Assembly (NCBI GenBank): GCA_026645575.1
Contig: JAPKMW010000143.1
Span: 1 to 21,826 of the forward strand
Origin: Caldilineaceae bacterium
GTDB lineage: Bacteria > Chloroflexota > Anaerolineae > Caldilineales > Caldilineaceae
Length of the DNA: 21,826 nucleotides
Reading direction: 5' to 3'
In this document: piece after piece, positions 1 through 10,425 of the stretch
How the letters are laid out: each line of letters begins with the position of its first letter
Numbering within the stretch: position 1 is the stretch's first letter
Made by a program: the position numbers and the translations under genes
The notes under the pieces: model-generated
Told to the model about the DNA's origin: nothing
Seen by the model: the letters and a program-made list of their open reading frames with translations, nothing else
The model's database searches: none

Positions 1-83
1 TGGGTTTCGGTGTGACCAATTTGTTTGCCACACTTCGTGCCCGACGCCACAATCCCAAAAAACTTACTGAACAGTGTGGTTAG
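1..83 (+). CDS. Possible C-terminal end of an unidentified protein (partial)
   Basis: The frame starting at base 3 stays open from the window edge to a TAG at 81-83, giving about 26 residues. It reads as a hydrophobic stretch (GFGVTNLFATL) followed by a basic tail (RARRHNPKKL), as at the end of a membrane protein. It is too short for a family assignment. An open frame of this length can occur by chance, so this is a weak call. Confidence 0.3.
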   Translation, partial: GFGVTNLFATLRARRHNPKKLTEQCG

Positions 84-100
84 TTAGTTGGTTGGTTGGT

Positions 101-161
101 TGGGTAGGTGGCTGGTTCGTTGGTCGAGCTTGTCGAAACTAACAAACCAGCCACCTACCCA
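101..161. repeat. Palindromic repeat with TCGA-type core, downstream of fcl
   Basis: A perfect 17-bp inverted repeat (101-117 and 145-161, arm TGGGTAGGTGGCTGGTT) encloses a loop carrying TCGAGCTTGTCGA at about 123-135. A run of TTGG units lies just before it. The loop core resembles the repeat inserted inside the neighbouring GDP-fucose synthase gene (581-598). It lies 43 bp beyond that gene's stop codon, so its transcript would form a 3' hairpin, but there is no clear U-tract to make it a standard terminator. Confidence 0.7.
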
Positions 162-203
162 CCGACAGCAAATCCGTTCCTTCCTAAATCCGCTGTAGTG
201 TCC

Positions 204-3196
<2,993 letters not shown>

Positions 3197-3205
3197 GATT
3201 CAGCG

Positions 3206-4255
3206 TTATTTCCGAAAGTACGGTAAGGTCGCCGGCGGCATGGCCAGCGTCAGGGCAACCGCAGCCGTTGCCCCTTCGCTGCTCACCACCACTGTTTGAC
3301 TATCAAAAAGTAGACCATTGGGTGTGGTCGGCGCTACTTGTAGGGTCATCAAGGCGGTCGCCGTCGTGGCCGGCGGCAGGATGGCCCAGTCGATGCGCAC
3401 CTGTCGCTCACTGCCTGTCGTTGTTTCCAGCCGCAGATTGCCGACCTGGTCGCTGCTCCCGTTTTGATAGAGCAGGGCCGCCGGCAAAGGGTGACGCAGC
3501 GTCAGGTTGGTGAGCGTCATGGCGCTTGTATTCTGCACCTGCACCTGCACCTGCAGCAGGGCGCCCTGCCAGATCAAGGTGGGCGTCAGCGCCACACGCA
3601 GCGCCACCGTTGGTTGGTCTGTGGCCGGCCCGCCTGTCATCACCGGCAGGGTAAGTTGGTCCCCGCCCGTGACCTGGACAAAAGGTGCGCTTACCCAGCC
3701 GTTCTGGGGTGGTTGGCCGCCGCAGCAGAGATAGAACCAATCGGCTGCCGCAGTGCGCCCCAGCAAGGTGACTGGTGTGTTAGCCGTTAAAGTTGCCAGG
3801 AGCGCCGCCGTTGTATTGGGGGCCTGGCGCAGATTGACCTGGTCCGCAATAATCACGCCGGTTACCGTTGCCGACCCAGCGGTAGAAGGTAAAGCCGCGG
3901 CTGGGTTGCTGTTTGGCGCACCGCCTACATTCGTGTTGACATTGCCACCAGCGTTGGCATTGGGCGACCCGTTACCGGGTTGGGCGCCGGTTGTTTCTGT
4001 GATGCTGTTGCCTGGCTGATTGCCCGGCGCGGCAGGCGTTGCCGTCGGCGCCTCTTGGGTGATGATGACGATAACCGGCGCCGGCGTTGGCGTTGGTGTG
4101 AAGCGCTGGCCGGGTTTGGGTACGGTGGAGACATTCGGCGTTGGCGTCGGGTCGGCGCCATAGAGCGGGCTTTTCGTATAGGAAAAAATGGCGCACAACA
4201 CGAACAGGGTGCTGGGCAACCAGTGGCGCAGGATCGGGCAGGCTGATTTTGCCAT
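3206..4255 (-). CDS. Secreted protein with bacterial SH3 domain and DUF11/CARDB-like domain
   Basis: The 349-residue product has an N-terminal hydrophobic signal (about residues 11-33, possible cleavage after LYGA), then a Thr-Pro and Asn/Gly-rich linker (35-128). A bacterial SH3-like domain (about 130-196) is recognisable from ADQVNLRQAPNTTAALLATL and the closing GWVSAPFVQV. An Ig-like beta domain of DUF11/CARDB type (about 215-340) follows, with VQVQNTSAMTLTNLTLRHPLP. SH3b domains often bind cell-wall material and DUF11 domains occur in surface proteins, so an envelope role is inferred. It is first gene of the minus-strand run with the DNRLRE protein and fcl. A twin-box promoter is predicted about 300 bp upstream. 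The C-terminus LPYFRK loosely resembles the YLPHLRR tail of the GH-A-like protein at 14563-16071. Confidence 0.8.
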   Translation of the reverse strand: MAKSACPILRHWLPSTLFVLCAIFSYTKSPLYGADPTPTPNVSTVPKPGQRFTPTPTPAPVIVIITQEAPTATPAAPGNQPGNSITETTGAQPGNGSPNANAGGNVNTNVGGAPNSNPAAALPSTAGSATVTGVIIADQVNLRQAPNTTAALLATLTANTPVTLLGRTAAADWFYLCCGGQPPQNGWVSAPFVQVTGGDQLTLPVMTGGPATDQPTVALRVALTPTLIWQGALLQVQVQVQNTSAMTLTNLTLRHPLPAALLYQNGSSDQVGNLRLETTTGSERQVRIDWAILPPATTATALMTLQVAPTTPNGLLFDSQTVVVSSEGATAAVALTLAMPPATLPYFRK

Positions 4256-4363
4256 TGCTCTTACTTCATCAATCTTGCTCGGCTAACATACGATACGGGC
4301 CAACGATCGGTATCAGGTCAATGAGGTCGGCAAAGAGTTAGTGTACTCAGGATCGGCAACTTC

Positions 4364-4396
4364 ACCCCTGTCTGGTCTCCAAGACTAGACAGGGGT
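4364..4396. other. Strong hairpin in the leader of the SH3/DNRLRE/fcl run
   Basis: ACCCCTGTCT (4364-4373) pairs with AGACAGGGGT (4387-4396). After a G-T pair the stem continues with GTCT/AGAC and a 3-nt loop, about 15 pairs in all. A loose T-rich stretch (GATTTTATTT) follows on the plus strand, but no plus-strand gene ends here. Transcripts from the predicted promoter at 4558 would carry it in their 5' leader on the minus strand, without a U-tract. It could be a leader structure or a dispersed repeat. Confidence 0.5.
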
Positions 4397-4557
4397 GTCC
4401 GATTTTATTTAATCGCCATTCCTTGGGCCATTGCTTCGGTGGCGTGCAATCAACAGGGACGGACAACAGATGACAACAAAGATGGTTGGTGCGTAGTTTT
4501 GTGGCGTCCATTGGATACAGGTGCAAGGCCAGGCGACAAGCCATCAATTGCGTGTAT

Positions 4558-4611
4558 AGTATACAGCAAATGTACTATCTCAGCGCTTACAAAATTCGTA
4601 TTTTCCTTACA
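4558..4611 (-). promoter_or_regulatory. Predicted twin-box promoter of the SH3/DNRLRE/fcl run
   Basis: Read on the minus strand, TTGTAAG boxes end at plus positions 4606 and 4586, exactly 20 bp apart. A -10 hexamer TATACT lies at 4558-4563, with 22 nt between it and the proximal box. The same 22-nt spacing recurs at 12516, 18475 and 20674. There is no canonical -35; the proximal box sits at about -40 to -35. The predicted leader is about 295 nt. The -10 is inside the odd palindrome TGTATAGTATACA (4553-4565), which could itself bind a regulator. Confidence 0.55.
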
Positions 4612-4750
4612 AAAATTGTGTACTTGTGAAATGTATCTAGGGAAAAATTGTCTTGGGCCAGTGGTGATTACTTTTGTTTGCTGAATCGGCCTGCTAAGAA
4701 TGAAGTGTTGTTCTGTAAGTTCGCCTTGAATAGCTGTGCGGTAACTACTA

Positions 4751-5643
4751 ACCTTTGGTGCTAGTTAGAGGCTAAACTCAGCAATGGAAAGGGGTACAAA
4801 GCCCGTTTCATCGGGCCCCAAGCCATGCCACTGCACCAGAATGTTGAATAAAGCCATGGTAAAGCCAAGTTTCGTTTCAAAGGCAAGCCAATCTTTGTGG
4901 TGCGAATGCTTAAAATGACAAATGTAGGTCAACATGGAAAGGACGGTTTCGACGATCATACGAACATTCCACTCACCGCGCTGACAGAGGCGGAGGTTGG
5001 TGGGATGCCAATCCTTTTTCGCAAACCCAGTATCGGCAAAAATGACCATGACGTCCGCCTGCGCATCGACCAGATGTTGAAAGGCCGTGCCGTCATGGAC
5101 ATTGGCGGTATCGCAGTCCCAGCTTACAATCAGTCCCAGATGATTGAGGACATAGCACAACTTACCACCGACAATCCAACGATGGTTAGAAACGCCTTTG
5201 CGTCCCAGTTGTGCTTCACTCCGGCCTTCGCGGATGGGATGTAACAACTCAATGCCGTAACTGTCAATCACACCCAACAAGGACGGTTCCGCCAGAAACT
5301 CGTTGACCAGATGCCGGTGACTCTTGAACAAGCGAAACACGCGCGTCCGCGTCGGTAAGTCGGGAAACAAACAGCCGTAATCACGCGTTAACCACCGCCA
5401 GTAAGCACGAGTGCCGCCCCCTTTGAGGACATAAAGCAACGCCAACGTCACCACTTCACTCGGGTACAGTTTCGCCTGACTATGTTTCTCCACTTCTTGC
5501 AACTGCTCATCTACCCGACAAAACAACGCTATGATAAAATCGATCGTGGTCATGAAAATCTCCTTGGCTTTCACCTCTACTTTGGTCGGTAGCGGCTTAA
5601 GCTTACTCGATTTTCATGACCCCTTCAAACTAGCACCAAAGGT
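4751..5643 (-). mobile_element. Insertion sequence of 893 bp with perfect 16-bp terminal inverted repeats and a 5-bp target duplication
   Basis: The terminal inverted repeats are ACCTTTGGTGCTAGTT at 4751-4766 and its exact reverse complement at 5628-5643, with weaker pairing continuing inwards. The direct repeat TACTA flanks the element at 4746-4750 and 5644-5648. The boundaries are confirmed independently, because excision restores the palindrome of element M1. One transposase gene fills the element and its TAA stop (4765-4767) lies across the inner edge of the left repeat. The ends starting ACC and the protein layout suggest an IS982-like element, but family assignment is tentative. Intact ends, intact gene and perfect duplication suggest recent insertion. 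Confidence 0.93.
4765..5553 (-). CDS. DDE transposase, IS982-like
   Basis: The 262-residue protein catalyses movement of the surrounding insertion sequence. The DDE acidic residues can be placed at D97 (LLGVIDSYGIEL), D174 (VIFADTGF) and E202 (MIVETVLSML). The conserved stretches SNHRWIVGGKL and DCDTANVHD lie between the first two. The N-terminal part has KLYPSEVVTLALL and RWLTRDYGCLFP, a probable helical DNA-binding region. I chose the ATG at 5553 because AAGGAGA lies 5 nt upstream; an in-frame GTG at 5574 would give 269 residues but lacks such a site. No stop or frameshift interrupts the gene, so it may be active. Confidence 0.9.
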   Translation of the reverse strand: MTTIDFIIALFCRVDEQLQEVEKHSQAKLYPSEVVTLALLYVLKGGGTRAYWRWLTRDYGCLFPDLPTRTRVFRLFKSHRHLVNEFLAEPSLLGVIDSYGIELLHPIREGRSEAQLGRKGVSNHRWIVGGKLCYVLNHLGLIVSWDCDTANVHDGTAFQHLVDAQADVMVIFADTGFAKKDWHPTNLRLCQRGEWNVRMIVETVLSMLTYICHFKHSHHKDWLAFETKLGFTMALFNILVQWHGLGPDETGFVPLSIAEFSL

Positions 5644-5722
5644 TACTAACCCTCTCCTACCCTCCTCCTGAAAGGGGAGGGTAGGAGAGGGTTAGTAGTT
5701 ACGATGCGCGCTAGTAAACAAA

Positions 5723-5752
5723 TTGGCAGATTCGAAGGAAAGCGGTTATAAT
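5723..5752 (+). promoter_or_regulatory. Sigma-70-type promoter of typA
   Basis: TTGGCA at 5723-5728 and a perfect TATAAT at 5747-5752 are separated by 18 bp, giving a predicted start near 5759. The region lies between the M1 element and typA. A hairpin with a T-run follows before the gene, so the leader is about 90 nt. Confidence 0.75.
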
Positions 5753-5772
5753 ACCTGGCCGTAAAACTGTAT

Positions 5773-5805
5773 TGCTCGGCTCTCCACTTAGGGCCGAGCA
5801 TTTTT
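5773..5805 (+). terminator. Intrinsic-terminator-like hairpin in the typA leader (possible attenuator)
   Basis: TGCTCGGC (5773-5780) pairs with GCCGAGCA (5793-5800), and TTTTTA follows directly. It sits about 14 nt after the predicted typA transcription start and 44 nt before its start codon. It would therefore stop most transcripts early unless regulated, or it ends transcription coming from upstream. A smaller stem (CTTGC/GCAAG, 5819-5832) followed by TTATTTT lies just before the ribosome-binding site. Confidence 0.6.
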
Positions 5806-5848
5806 ATGTTTATGAGACTTGCTTCTGCAAGCTTATTTTAGGAAATTT

Positions 5849-7774
5849 ATGCTGGCCTTAAAAGAACCCATGATTCAACCGCTTACGCCGAATGGCGTAA
5901 TGCAATCGACCGCTGCCCTGACTGGCGCCGCCAACGGAACGCTTGTGCGTCCCAACATTCGCAATATTGCCATTATCGCCCATGTCGATCATGGCAAAAC
6001 CACTTTGGTCGATGGCATGTTGCGTCAGACCAAAGTCTTTCGTTCCAATCAGCAGATGCAGGAACGCGTTCTCGATTCCAACGACCTGGAACGGGAGCGG
6101 GGCATTACCATTCTTGCCAAGAACACTGGGATTGTCTACAACGAGGTGACCATTAACCTGGTCGATACCCCTGGCCACGCCGACTTTGGCGGCGAGGTGG
6201 AGCGGGTGATGAATATGGTCGATGGCGTCTTGCTCCTGGTCGATGCCGTGGAAGGCCCCATGCCCCAAACCCGCTTTGTGCTGCGCCAGGCGCTCAACAA
6301 AGGGTTGAAGGCGATTGTGGTCATCAACAAAGTCGATCGTCCGGCGGCGCGGGTGGATTATGCCGTCAATTCAACCTTTGATCTCTTTATCGATCTGGGC
6401 GCCAATGAAGAGCAGGCGGACTTCCCCATTGTCTACACCATCGGCCTCGAAGGTCGCGCCGGCCGCGACCCGGCGGCGATGGAGGCCGATCTGACCGTTC
6501 TTTTTGACACCATTCTGGATCATATTCCGCCGCCGGTGGCCGACACCGAAGCGCCAACGCAAATGTTGGTCAGCACGTTGGAATACAGCACCTATGTCGG
6601 TAAAATCGCCATTGGTCGCCTGCAAAATGGGCTGATCCGCAGTGGGCAGACAATCATGCACATCAACGCCGAAGGGCAGATGAAGTCGGCCAAAGTCACC
6701 CAGGTCTATAGCTTCCGCAACCTGCAACGCCAGGCCGAAGAGGTGGTCTACGCCGGTAACATTGTGGCCGTGGCCGGCATTGAAGATGTGGGCATCGGTG
6801 ACACCCTGGCCGACCCCGCCGACCCGCGCCCGCTGCCGCCGATCAAGGTTGAAGAGCCGACTGTGCGCATGACCTTTAGCGTCAACGATAGCCCCTTTGC
6901 CGGGCGCGACGGCCAATACTTGACCAGCCGCCAACTGCGGGCGCGCCTGATGGCCGAGTTGGAACATAATGTTTCGCTGCGGGTGGAAGAGACGGAACTA
7001 CCCAGTGACTTTCTCGTCGCCGGGCGGGGCGAGTTGCACCTGGCGATCTTGATCGAGACCATGCGCCGCGAAGGCTCGGAGTTTGCTGTCAGCCCGCCCG
7101 AAGTGATCTACAAAGAGAGTGAAGAAGGGCTGCTCGAACCGATGGAGCATGTCTATATTGAAGCGCTCAGTGACTACCTGGGCGCCGTCACCGAGATGCT
7201 GGGCAAGCGCCGCGGGCAGTTGGTTAACATTCGCTATGGCGAAGATGGTACGGTCTATGCCGAATTCTTGGTGCCGACGCGCGGGTTGCTGGGCTTCCGC
7301 CAACTTTTCCTCACCGCCACCCGTGGCACTGGCATTTTCAACACGCTCTTTGCCGGCTATCAGCCCTTTATGGGTGAAATTGATACCCTGGAACAGGGCA
7401 AGCTGGTGGCGCTGGAAAGTGGCATGGTCACGGCCTATGCGCTGGTCAAGCTCCAACAGCGGGGCGAGTATATTGTCCGTCCCGGGGATGATGTCTATGC
7501 CGGGCAGGTGGTGGGGCGCAATATTCGGGCCGATGAGCTGGTGATCAACATCTGTCAGGCCAAGCAGTTAACCAACTTCCGTGAAAAGCCCTCGGCCACC
7601 TCCGATATGATGGTGCCGCCGCGCGAACTCTCGCTTGATGAAGCCATTCAATATTTGGATAAAGGCGATCTGCTCGAAGTAACACCCACCGCACTCCGTA
7701 TCCGTAAGAAGGAATTGCGCCATGAAGTCCGCCAGCGCGAAGCCAAACGCGCCCGGCTGGCGCAGGGGGAGTAG
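5849..7774 (+). CDS. typA: Ribosome-associated GTPase TypA/BipA
   Basis: TypA is an elongation-factor-like GTPase that binds 70S ribosomes and helps ribosome assembly, growth in the cold and stress adaptation. GTPase motifs are clear: AHVDHGKTT (P-loop, about residues 44-52), ERGITI (83-88), DTPGHADF (106-113) and NKVD (160-163). EF-Tu-like domain II, EF-G-like domains III and V, and the TypA-specific C-terminal region (ALRIRKKEL, lysine-rich) follow. I chose the ATG at 5849, which has AGGAA 5 nt upstream; a TTG at 5819 is also in frame. The 641 residues include about 40 before [12 protein letters not shown], longer than usual, so a later ATG at 5870 or 5900 is possible. The gene stands alone with its own promoter and leader hairpin, and ends at a terminator shared with the convergent DUF4012 gene. 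Confidence 0.97.
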   Translation: MLALKEPMIQPLTPNGVMQSTAALTGAANGTLVRPNIRNIAIIAHVDHGKTTLVDGMLRQTKVFRSNQQMQERVLDSNDLERERGITILAKNTGIVYNEVTINLVDTPGHADFGGEVERVMNMVDGVLLLVDAVEGPMPQTRFVLRQALNKGLKAIVVINKVDRPAARVDYAVNSTFDLFIDLGANEEQADFPIVYTIGLEGRAGRDPAAMEADLTVLFDTILDHIPPPVADTEAPTQMLVSTLEYSTYVGKIAIGRLQNGLIRSGQTIMHINAEGQMKSAKVTQVYSFRNLQRQAEEVVYAGNIVAVAGIEDVGIGDTLADPADPRPLPPIKVEEPTVRMTFSVNDSPFAGRDGQYLTSRQLRARLMAELEHNVSLRVEETELPSDFLVAGRGELHLAILIETMRREGSEFAVSPPEVIYKESEEGLLEPMEHVYIEALSDYLGAVTEMLGKRRGQLVNIRYGEDGTVYAEFLVPTRGLLGFRQLFLTATRGTGIFNTLFAGYQPFMGEIDTLEQGKLVALESGMVTAYALVKLQQRGEYIVRPGDDVYAGQVVGRNIRADELVINICQAKQLTNFREKPSATSDMMVPPRELSLDEAIQYLDKGDLLEVTPTALRIRKKELRHEVRQREAKRARLAQGE

Positions 7775-7920
7775 TCCGAAGTCCAGCGTCCAAAGTCCAG
7801 AGTCGTGTAGTCCTGAGTCCAGAGTCTTTCAATCGCTTGCACAATGAGAATGCGCCCAACGGCTATCCGCTGGGCGCATTCTCATTGTATGGCTGACTCT
7901 GGACTCTGGACTCTGGACTA
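7773..7920. repeat. Decamer-type repeats (AGTCCAGAGTC) in inverted arrays around a terminator
   Basis: From the last two bases of the typA stop codon, AGTCC-containing words repeat (AGTCCGAAGTCCAGCGTCC and so on, to about 7826). On the other side of the hairpin, GACTCTGGACT repeats in the opposite orientation (7893-7920). The two arrays can pair with each other and extend the central stem. The word GACTCTGGACTA followed by A/G-GCGA recurs at 18729-18745. Confidence 0.7.
7841..7888. terminator. Bidirectional terminator between typA and the DUF4012 gene
   Basis: A perfect 18-bp inverted repeat (ACAATGAGAATGCGCCCA at 7841-7858, its complement at 7871-7888) continues after one mismatch with three more pairs and a 4-nt loop. 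It lies midway between two convergent genes, so it would serve both. T-runs on either side are weak, so termination would rest mainly on the long stem. Confidence 0.65.
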
Positions 7921-7930
7921 AGCGACTGTT

Positions 7931-9811
7931 TTAAGGCCAGGTGAAAGAACCGGCGCTGATGGTGGTCTCAATGGCTTGTCCATGGATGGCAGCGGCAAAG
8001 GGGAGCGGTCCACTGCCGGCCTGACGGCGGACAAGGAGTGAATAGTCGTCGGCTGTGATCGTGGCAGGCAGGCGGTATTGAAAGATGACGGTATGGCTGC
8101 CGCCGGGGGCGAGAATAAAGTAGCCGCTAAAGAGTTGGGCGCCGCCTTCGCCCCGTTGGCTCTCCACCGTCCCTTCTAACAGGCCGCTGCTGGCGAGCAA
8201 TTCGCTACCAGACGGAGCAAAGAGCCGAACGTAGTCGTAGTAGCAGCGTGTCATCATCTCTTCATAACTATCTTCATAACGCGGTCTTTGGTCACACACA
8301 TAATTGGGCCGTTCAATTGGGTGTCGGTAGGTGAGCGCCACTGCCGCCACCGCCGGTTGGGTCGTCCCATCCGGCCAGGTGACCTGATATTGGACGGCGC
8401 GCTCGATGACAGCATTCACTTTGTTATAACCAAAATTGCTGTCGACCAGCGCCAGGAAGTCGCCGGTGGGGGGGGGCTTTAGCCCGCCATCCCAGCCAAC
8501 CTGCGCCAGTTCCTGGGCAATGGTCGGATTGGCCAGCCACAGTTGTAGACCCCGTTCGTCCAGCGCCGATTCCAGCGCGCTGACCATGCGCAACTTGTTG
8601 AAGTTCCCTTGTTGAATCCGTCCCACCGCTGCCTTGGCCAACAAGGGGATAAAATCCTTGCGCTGCCTCCACCACTCCTTATCACCGGCGGCCAACGTAG
8701 CTTCGCTGGTAATAGGGGCCGCCCACATCGCTTTAATCTGCTCGATGACTGTGGCGCTGGTCAATGTTGTTTCATAGCCTGGCAACGTTAGCGGTTCAAG
8801 GGCGCTGACAAAGGCTTCCACCGCATGAAGATCAACCGAGATCACGCCATCGACCGTGTAACCGGTCTGCTGGGTATAGATAGTGCGCGCAATCTGCGCC
8901 GTCGTCGGAAAATCGGGTGACCAATTGACATCACGCAATAACATGACCTCAATCTGCATATACTTTTGCACCGGTGGCGGCGCTTGCGGGAGCGCTGGAT
9001 CGATCTGACTGATCGTTGGGTCATAACTATCGACAAAGTTGAGACCGATAATCCGCCCATCGGCTACCGTGACCCGCCCAATCGCTGTGACAAAGCCGCC
9101 GGTGGCGCGCAATTCATGATTATTTTGGGCAAGAACCAGGTAGGTGCGGGTGTGACCAACGCCGAGGAGATCAGGCAAAAAGGCGCCCAGGCGCAACATC
9201 GGCGCCAGCAAAGCGACGCCGGCTTGTAGTTCGCTGACCCGTGTTGCCAGTGGCCCAGGCAAGGCATCGGGGTTGATCCCTTGTAGCTGCTGATGTAGCT
9301 GCTCGGCTTGGGCAAGTAGCTGCTCTAATTGCGGTTGCCCAGCCGCCAAGGCCACCGGCAACTGGGCGATCGGGGATGCGCCGGCGGGCGTCACTAGCAC
9401 CGGTTGCATCAGTTGATAGCCGTTTTGGGCAAAAGCGCCCAGGTCAGCAGCGCTGGTAACTAAGATGGGAATGGCGTCGAAGGTGGGACCAATCAGCGGC
9501 AAACCGGCCAAGCGGTGGAGCAGCGGGTAGAAGGTCGCCAGTTCTTGCTCCGTTGCCTGTAAGGCGGCGGCGCTCTTGGCAAGCAAGGCTTGCGCAGCGT
9601 TGAATTGTTCGATGCTTAAGTTGCCGTTCACAAAGTGGGCGAATTGGCTGCCGTCGCGATAGGCGTTTTGTAGGTGTACCGCAACCCGCACCCCTTTGTA
9701 CAACATGAAACAGAACAAAACCCCAACCAGGAGCGTCAGGGTCACCCAAAGTGAGCGTAAAGGTCGAGTGCGGTTAGCGCGGTGCGATCGGCGCTGCGAT
9801 TGTCTGTTCAT
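7931..9811 (-). CDS. DUF4012 membrane protein of the polysaccharide locus
   Basis: The 626-residue protein has a basic cytoplasmic N-terminus (about residues 1-20), one transmembrane segment (about 21-38) and a large extracytoplasmic part. Residues 45-215 are Ala/Leu/Gln-rich and probably helical. The DUF4012 core is recognisable from RTYLVLAQNNHELRATGGFV (about 222-241), DVNWSPDFPTTAQIART (about 294-310) and TVDGVISVDLHAVEAF (about 319-334). The biochemical role of DUF4012 is unknown. The family often occurs with capsule or exopolysaccharide genes, as here. Its start is 15 bp after the phosphatase stop and it is the last gene of the kinase-phosphatase-DUF4012 run, suggesting a shared job at the export machinery. 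No strong ribosome-binding site precedes the ATG. Confidence 0.85.
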   Translation of the reverse strand: MNRQSQRRSHRANRTRPLRSLWVTLTLLVGVLFCFMLYKGVRVAVHLQNAYRDGSQFAHFVNGNLSIEQFNAAQALLAKSAAALQATEQELATFYPLLHRLAGLPLIGPTFDAIPILVTSAADLGAFAQNGYQLMQPVLVTPAGASPIAQLPVALAAGQPQLEQLLAQAEQLHQQLQGINPDALPGPLATRVSELQAGVALLAPMLRLGAFLPDLLGVGHTRTYLVLAQNNHELRATGGFVTAIGRVTVADGRIIGLNFVDSYDPTISQIDPALPQAPPPVQKYMQIEVMLLRDVNWSPDFPTTAQIARTIYTQQTGYTVDGVISVDLHAVEAFVSALEPLTLPGYETTLTSATVIEQIKAMWAAPITSEATLAAGDKEWWRQRKDFIPLLAKAAVGRIQQGNFNKLRMVSALESALDERGLQLWLANPTIAQELAQVGWDGGLKPPPTGDFLALVDSNFGYNKVNAVIERAVQYQVTWPDGTTQPAVAAVALTYRHPIERPNYVCDQRPRYEDSYEEMMTRCYYDYVRLFAPSGSELLASSGLLEGTVESQRGEGGAQLFSGYFILAPGGSHTVIFQYRLPATITADDYSLLVRRQAGSGPLPFAAAIHGQAIETTISAGSFTWP

Positions 9812-9826
9812 TGGGTTGTCGTCATT

Positions 9827-10342
9827 TTATTGGTGGTCAGCGTTGCCCCGGTTTGTTATGCGTTGCTGTTGGGCGGCTAACTTCATGATTTGCGGCAGAC
9901 CAAATTTAAGCAGCCGTTTCAGTTCGCTGACCGTATTACGAAAATCCTCACTTGTTCCCCCGATGGGGTCAGCGATATCATAGTGCAGGCCGACCATTTC
10001 CGTCAGTTGATAGACGGTGGCACGGACGGCCGGAAATTCGATTTGGAGCGCTTCTTTATGGCTTTGCTCCATGGTCAAAATTAAATCATAATCCGGCAAC
10101 TGTAAATCTTCGACATTGCGGCTCCGGTGCTGGCTCAGATCCAGCCCTGCTTCGGCGCCGGCGATACACATCTGGGCGTGCGCTGGGCGAGCCTTAGTCG
10201 CCCAGGTGCCGGCGGATTCAACCACCCAATGGGCGCCGTCGGGCTGTTGCGCCAGGTGCTGCTGTAACAAAGCGGCCGCAATCGGCGAGCGACATTGATT
10301 GGCCGTACAAACGATCAGGATTTTGGGCATAGGCTCTGTCAT
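9827..10342 (-). CDS. Low-molecular-weight protein-tyrosine phosphatase (Wzb/YwlE-type)
   Basis: The 171-residue cytoplasmic enzyme carries the CX5RS phosphate-binding loop CTANQCRS (nucleophile Cys12, Arg18) and the general-acid Asp in ADPIGG (about residue 125). Such enzymes dephosphorylate tyrosine-phosphorylated proteins. Lying between the tyrosine autokinase gene (upstream) and the DUF4012 gene, it is probably the partner that resets the kinase during polysaccharide export. In YwlE-type enzymes the substrate can instead be phosphoarginine. An alternative start at 10330 (MPKILIVC) would shorten it by four residues, and neither start has a clear ribosome-binding site. A 61-bp palindrome separates it from the kinase gene. 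Confidence 0.92.
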   Translation of the reverse strand: MTEPMPKILIVCTANQCRSPIAAALLQQHLAQQPDGAHWVVESAGTWATKARPAHAQMCIAGAEAGLDLSQHRSRNVEDLQLPDYDLILTMEQSHKEALQIEFPAVRATVYQLTEMVGLHYDIADPIGGTSEDFRNTVSELKRLLKFGLPQIMKLAAQQQRITNRGNADHQ

Positions 10343-10364
10343 TATGTGCTATGTGTGCGTCTAG

Positions 10365-10425
10365 ATAACTTTCGTTTCCGCTCTTGGCAAGCCACGGACT
10401 TGCCAAGAGCGGAAACGAAAGTTAT
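10365..10425. repeat. Perfect 27-bp palindrome between kinase and phosphatase genes
   Basis: The arms at 10365-10391 (ATAACTTTCGTTTCCGCTC and on) and 10399-10425 are exact reverse complements with a 7-nt loop. The TAA stop of the tyrosine-kinase gene (10422-10424) lies inside the right arm, so the repeat supplies the end of that gene. The inner word GCTCTTGGC with R-AGTCCGTG recurs at 14114-14172 and, diverged, in elements M2 and M3. No target duplication was found. In the shared transcript it would fold into a very stable stem that could damp or uncouple phosphatase expression. Confidence 0.85.

Larger units (their letters stand above)
4741..5702. repeat. MITE-like element M1 (GTAACTAC ends), split by the insertion sequence
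   Basis: Removing 4751-5643 and one TACTA copy rebuilds a 64-bp palindrome: GTAACTACTAACCCTCTCC with its perfect reverse complement ending GTTAGTAGTTAC at 5702. Its ends match elements at 12334, 18373 and 18749. The flanking octamers GCTGTGCG (4733-4740) and GATGCGCG (5703-5710) agree at 6 of 8 positions, consistent with an old 8-bp target duplication. The interior is a polypyrimidine arm facing a polypurine arm, like M4 at 18749. Confidence 0.75.

Noticed and set aside
4740..5710. Possibility that the GTAACTAC palindrome is part of the insertion sequence ends
   Set aside because: The 16-bp inverted repeats and TACTA duplication lie inside it, and the same GTAACTAC ends occur alone at three other sites without the transposase.
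7773..7920. Regularly spaced AGTCC/GACTC words resembling a small CRISPR-like array
   Set aside because: The units are about 10 bp, there are no unique spacers of constant length, the two halves are inverted relative to each other, and no cas gene is present.
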